Below, piece after piece: positions 60,899 through 64,000 of a DNA stretch of 64,000 nt. Numbering within the stretch: position 1 is the first letter of the stretch; each line of letters begins with the position of its first letter. The notes beneath the pieces are model-generated. The model made no database searches. It was given only the letters and a program-made list of their open reading frames with translations, and had not been told where the DNA came from. A program made the translations under genes and the position numbers. Source of the DNA: Sellimonas catena (lineage in GTDB: Bacteria; Bacillota; Clostridia; Lachnospirales; Lachnospiraceae); the NCBI RefSeq assembly GCF_045063725.1, contig NZ_CP173695.1. One strand, given 5' to 3'.

Positions 60899-62710
60899 AT
60901 GGCAGAATCAATGAAAGGCCTGAAAAGAACCCACCGCTGCGCAGAACTTGGCACAGCGAATATCGGTGAGACCGTCACCGTCATGGGGTGGGTGCAGAAG
61001 AACAGAAATAAAGGCGGTATTATCTTTGTTGACTTAAGAGACCGCTCCGGGATCCTGCAGTTGATATTTGAGAACGGAAGTATCGATGAAGAAGGATTTG
61101 AAAAAGCAGGAAAGCTCAGAAGCGAGTTTGTCATTGCGGCAGTAGGAACCGTGGAGGCACGTTCCGGAGCTGTCAATGAAAATCTTGCTACAGGGGCCAT
61201 CGAGATACGTGTGAAAGAGCTTCGGATCCTGTCCGAGTCCGAGACTCCGCCGTTCCCGATTGAGGAAGACAGCAAGACAAAGGAAGAACTGCGTCTGAAA
61301 TACCGGTTCCTGGACTTAAGAAGACCGGATATGCAGCGGAATCTCCGCATGAGAAGCCAGATCGCCACACTGACGAGACAGTTCCTGGCAGATGAAGGAT
61401 TCCTTGAAATCGAGACACCGACACTGGTAAAGAGTACACCGGAAGGAGCAAGAGACTATCTGGTACCAAGTCGTGTACATCCGGGAAGCTTTTATGCGCT
61501 GCCGCAGTCTCCTCAGACATTAAAGCAGCTGCTGATGTGCTCCGGATGCGACCGCTATTTCCAGCTTGCAAGATGCTACCGGGACGAAGATCTCCGTGCA
61601 GACCGCCAGCCGGAATTTACACAGATCGACATGGAGCTTTCCTTTGTTGATGTAGATGATGTTCTGGAAGTCAACGAGCGTCTCCTTGCTTATTTGTTTA
61701 AAGAAGTTCTGGATGTGGATGTAAAGCTTCCGATCCAGAGAATGACATGGCAGGATGCAATGGACCGCTACGGTTCCGACAAGCCGGACACCCGTTTCGG
61801 AATGGAACTTGTCAATGTCAGCGAGATCGTAAAGGACTGCGGATTCGGCGTCTTTACCGGAGCTCTGGAGCAGGGCGGAAGCGTCCGCGGAATCAATGCC
61901 AAAGAACAGGGTGCAATGCCGCGTAAAAAGATTGATAAGCTTGTAGAATTTGCAAAAGGATATGGTGCAAAAGGACTTGCATATATTGCGATTCAGGAAG
62001 ATGGAAGCGTGAAATCCTCCTTTGCAAAATTCATGACAGAAGAGGAAATGGCTTCCCTGATCCAGGCAATGGACGGACAGCCGGGAGACCTTCTGCTCTT
62101 TGCGGCTGACAAGAATAAGATTGTATGGGATGTACTTGGAAATCTCCGTCTTGAAATTGCAAGACAGCTGGATCTTCTGGACAAGAGCCAGTACAATTTC
62201 CTCTGGGTAACAGAGTTCCCGCTGCTTGAGTGGAATGAAGACGAGAACCGTTTCGTGGCAATGCACCATCCGTTTACCATGCCGATGGAGGAGGATCTTC
62301 AGTATCTGGACAGTGATCCGGGAAGAGTGCGCGCGAAAGCATACGATATTGTATTAAATGGAACCGAGCTCGGCGGAGGAAGTGTCCGAATCCACCAGAA
62401 TGACATCCAGACAAAGATGTTTGAAGTGATCGGATTTACAAAAGAAGAGGCCGAAGAGCAGTTCGGATTCCTTCTGAATGCGTTCAAGTACGGGGTACCG
62501 CCTCATGCAGGACTTGCCTACGGACTGGACCGTCTTGTCATGCTCATGGCGAAAGAAGACAGCATCCGTGATGTCATTGCATTCCCGAAGGTGAAAGATG
62601 CATCAGACATGATGCTGGAGGCACCGTCTGAAGTAGCAGTAAAACAGCTGGAAGAGCTGGGAATCGGTGTCATCAGAAAAGAAGAGGCGGAAGCGGAAAC
62701 AGAAGAGTAA
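60899..62710 (+). CDS. aspS: Aspartate--tRNA ligase
   Basis: Class IIb synthetase. About 603 residues: an N-terminal OB anticodon-binding domain (VTVMGWVQKNRNKGGIIFVD), motif 2 FQLARCYRDEDLRADRQPEFTQID, a bacterial GAD insertion (about 290-420) and motif 3 GLAYGLDRLVMLM. The long C-terminal part is typical of bacterial AspRS. TGGAGG precedes ATG 60899 by 8 nt; the longer start at 60884 overlaps it. Whether it also charges tRNA-Asn depends on a gatCAB system that is not visible here. Confidence 0.97.
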   Translation: MAESMKGLKRTHRCAELGTANIGETVTVMGWVQKNRNKGGIIFVDLRDRSGILQLIFENGSIDEEGFEKAGKLRSEFVIAAVGTVEARSGAVNENLATGAIEIRVKELRILSESETPPFPIEEDSKTKEELRLKYRFLDLRRPDMQRNLRMRSQIATLTRQFLADEGFLEIETPTLVKSTPEGARDYLVPSRVHPGSFYALPQSPQTLKQLLMCSGCDRYFQLARCYRDEDLRADRQPEFTQIDMELSFVDVDDVLEVNERLLAYLFKEVLDVDVKLPIQRMTWQDAMDRYGSDKPDTRFGMELVNVSEIVKDCGFGVFTGALEQGGSVRGINAKEQGAMPRKKIDKLVEFAKGYGAKGLAYIAIQEDGSVKSSFAKFMTEEEMASLIQAMDGQPGDLLLFAADKNKIVWDVLGNLRLEIARQLDLLDKSQYNFLWVTEFPLLEWNEDENRFVAMHHPFTMPMEEDLQYLDSDPGRVRAKAYDIVLNGTELGGGSVRIHQNDIQTKMFEVIGFTKEEAEEQFGFLLNAFKYGVPPHAGLAYGLDRLVMLMAKEDSIRDVIAFPKVKDASDMMLEAPSEVAVKQLEELGIGVIRKEEAEAETEE

Positions 62711-62730
62711 TTTCGTGAGAAAGAAGAAAA

Positions 62731-62764
62731 AAAGGGTGTTGTGGGAAACTGCAACATCCTTTTC
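62731..62764 (+). terminator. Intrinsic terminator after aspS
   Basis: AAAGGGTGTTG / CAACATCCTTT stem (one G-T pair) with a 10-nt loop; ends the hemZ-hisS-aspS operon. Confidence 0.85.
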
Positions 62765-62844
62765 AATTAACAGAAAACTTTGTCCTTTGTTCTGAGAGTA
62801 TCTGGCATACAGGTTTCGGGGATACAGCTGTCTGAGAAAAGAAA

Positions 62845-62872
62845 AAACACGATTCATTTGAATCGTGTTTTA
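62845..62872 (-). terminator. Terminator of the tRNA-Gly pair
   Basis: Perfect 11-bp stem AAACACGATTC / GAATCGTGTTT with a 4-nt loop. On the minus strand it ends in TTTTTTC, just past the last tRNA. Confidence 0.85.
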
Positions 62873-62874
62873 AG

Positions 62875-62947
62875 AGCGACAGACGGGGCTCGAACCCGCG
62901 ACCCCAACCTTGGCAAGGTTGTACTCTACCAACTGAGCCACTGTCGC
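62875..62947 (-). tRNA. tRNA-Gly (anticodon GCC), downstream copy
   Basis: Minus-strand cloverleaf: acceptor GCGACAG / CTGTCGC, D arm with AGTTGGTAGA, anticodon stem CAACC / GGTTG with loop TTGCCAA, and T arm GCGGGTTCGAGCCCCG. The discriminator is U, as in bacterial tRNA-Gly; CCA is not encoded. It differs from the upstream copy by one compensated pair in the anticodon stem. Confidence 0.96.
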
Positions 62948-62973
62948 ATGAATATCAAATTTTGAAAAAGAAG

Positions 62974-63046
62974 AGCGACAGACGGGGCTCGAACCCGCGA
63001 CCCCGACCTTGGCAAGGTCGTACTCTACCAACTGAGCCACTGTCGC
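62974..63046 (-). tRNA. tRNA-Gly (anticodon GCC), upstream copy
   Basis: Same fold as the tRNA at 62875-62947, with anticodon stem CGACC / GGTCG and loop TTGCCAA. It is separated from the second copy by 26 nt and shares its promoter. CCA is not encoded. Confidence 0.96.
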
Positions 63047-63078
63047 TTAATGTTTTTTGTTCACTCGGAACAAAATGT

Positions 63079-63107
63079 ATGATACTATAAAAGAAAAGAA
63101 ATGTCAA
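63079..63107 (-). promoter_or_regulatory. Promoter of the tRNA-Gly pair
   Basis: Minus strand: consensus TTGACA at 63107-63102, a 17-bp spacer and TATCAT at 63084-63079, about 33 bp before the first tRNA. Confidence 0.82.
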
Positions 63108-63161
63108 CATGTTTTTTAAAAAAATTTTAAATAGAATTTACAAAGAACCGGGGGTGTCAAA

Positions 63162-63806
63162 ATGGAGCAGAACAGTACAAAAACAGTATGGAATGAAAGA
63201 CGGATGGACGGAATCGATCTGAGTGGTAAAATCCTGGAATGGGGAGATTTTACCGCCGTCAGTTTCCGGAATGCCGACTTTACAGGGTGCAGGCTTTCTA
63301 ATTCAAGATTTCGGGACTGTGATCTGGAAGGAGCAAAATTTTGCGGGGCAGATTTGCAAGGGGCGGACCTTCGGGGATGCAGTCTTAAAAATGCAGACTT
63401 CCGGGGTGCGGATATCCGGCTTTCAACACTGGAAAATGCAGACCTGACCGGGGCGCGCATGGATGAGACAACCGTGGGGTATCCTATGCGCTGCCCGGAG
63501 AAAGGAGCGTTTGTAGCATACAAGAAATGTGTGTATGACCGGATTGTACAGCTCCTTGTTCCGGCAGATGCAAAGCGGAGCTCGGCCACAGGTCCGACAT
63601 GCCGGTGTGATAAGGCAAAAGTACTGACAATCAGAAACTTTGACGGCACAAGGGAATTTGATGAGGCATGGTCGCTGGTGGATGAAAACTTCGTCTACCG
63701 GAAAGGGGAGTGGGTATACGCTGACTCTTTTACAGAAGACCGGTGGAAAGACTCCACTCATGGGATCCATTTCTGGATGACGAGAGAGGAGGCAATGGCA
63801 TACTGA
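63162..63806 (+). CDS. Pentapeptide-repeat protein with a C-terminal DUF5758-like domain
   Basis: 214 residues. About residues 15-110 are pentapeptide repeats of the A(D/N)LxG kind (FRNADFTGCRLSNSRFRDCD, ADLQGADLRGC), which fold as a right-handed beta helix. The rest (about 115-214) has YPMRCPEKGAFVAYKKC, LLVPADAKRSSATGPTCRCD and GIHFWMTREEAMAY, resembling DUF5758 domains that often follow such repeats. The function is unknown. GGGGGTG lies just before ATG 63162. There is no signal peptide or span. Confidence 0.88.
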   Translation: MEQNSTKTVWNERRMDGIDLSGKILEWGDFTAVSFRNADFTGCRLSNSRFRDCDLEGAKFCGADLQGADLRGCSLKNADFRGADIRLSTLENADLTGARMDETTVGYPMRCPEKGAFVAYKKCVYDRIVQLLVPADAKRSSATGPTCRCDKAKVLTIRNFDGTREFDEAWSLVDENFVYRKGEWVYADSFTEDRWKDSTHGIHFWMTREEAMAY

Positions 63807-63814
63807 GAAATCTC

Positions 63815-63843
63815 TTTACGATCAGAGGACTTCGTGCTATAAT
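63815..63843 (+). promoter_or_regulatory. Sigma-A promoter before the THF riboswitch
   Basis: TTTACG at 63815-63820, a 17-bp spacer and consensus TATAAT at 63838-63843, about 17 bp before the aptamer. Confidence 0.78.
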
Positions 63844-63860
63844 CAGAGACGAAATGAACA

Positions 63861-63958
63861 GGCAGAGTAGAAATATGTGCGTTAAGTGCCATTCGGACGG
63901 GGAGTTGCCGGTGGACGAAAAGAAATTTCTTGCGGTACATATTTCGCATCCCGCTGCT
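63861..63958 (+). promoter_or_regulatory. Tetrahydrofolate (THF) riboswitch aptamer
   Basis: The conserved blocks of THF riboswitches are present in order: AGAGTAG at the 5' end, GCGTTAAGTG in the middle, and GGTACATATTTCGCATCCCGC near the 3' end. AAATATGT (63871-63878) pairs with ACATATTT (63937-63944), and GCAG (63862-63865) pairs with CTGC (63954-63957) to close the aptamer. The controlled gene is beyond the window; THF switches usually control folate transporters (FolT) or folate synthesis. Confidence 0.88.
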
Positions 63959-64000
63959 ACACATAGACAGAGACTGATATACCTGCTGTGCGTGGCAAAA

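Overview
The window comes from the chromosome of a spore-forming, anaerobic, Gram-positive Clostridium relative, most likely a Lachnospiraceae gut bacterium. The grounds are the Clostridia-type order of core genes (mraZ to ftsZ, spoIIGA-sigE-sigG, pth-mfd-prsA-spoVT, and TIGR04086-SCIFF-secDF-recJ-relA-hemZ-hisS-aspS), the spore-coat operon cotJABC, and strong GGAGG ribosome binding sites. The genus cannot be fixed from the sequence alone. No stretch longer than 300 bases is without an annotated feature.

Region 1 (1-12298) is a surface polysaccharide operon, entered inside the initiating sugar-phosphate transferase. It holds UDP-galactopyranose mutase, four family-2 glycosyltransferases, a CDP-glycerol:poly(glycerophosphate) transferase-like protein, a Wzz-like chain-length protein, a Wzy-like polymerase, a Wzx-like flippase, and a TarI/IspD-like cytidylyltransferase beside an SDR-type dehydrogenase. 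This suggests a galactofuranose-containing polymer with an alditol-phosphate decoration. Region 2 (12339-17890) has a cohesin-like membrane protein with a very acidic cytoplasmic tail, glmS, an HtrA protease and a CsoR-type repressor with its own operator.

Region 3 (17924-20695, minus strand) is the most unusual part. The spore-coat operon cotJA-cotJB-cotJC has its third gene cut in two by a 1.6 kb skin-like element bounded by a 6-bp direct repeat. Removing 1592 bp restores a codon-perfect CotJC with all expected manganese ligands. The element carries only a serine recombinase gene, which is frameshifted and ends at the element border, and a stand-alone Spo0A DNA-binding domain.

Region 4 (20716-36591) has an FtsW/RodA-family gene, a DegV protein and the division/cell-wall (dcw) cluster mraZ-rsmH-ftsL-pbp-pbp-mraY-murD-ftsW-divIB-ftsZ. 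An ISLre2-family insertion sequence with 9-bp target duplications lies between the second PBP gene and mraY. Region 5 (36603-40885) is spoIIGA-sigE, a beta-CASP metallo-beta-lactamase protein and sigG, the core of sporulation control. Region 6 (40887-48836) has a HAD phosphatase, pth, mfd, a PrsA-like foldase, yqeY and spoVT. Region 7 (48897-62764) runs from a TIGR04086 membrane protein and the SCIFF peptide with its radical SAM maturase through secDF, recJ, relA/spoT, an MBL hydrolase, hemZ, hisS and aspS. The right edge has two tandem tRNA-Gly(GCC) genes, a pentapeptide-repeat protein and a tetrahydrofolate riboswitch whose target gene lies outside the window.
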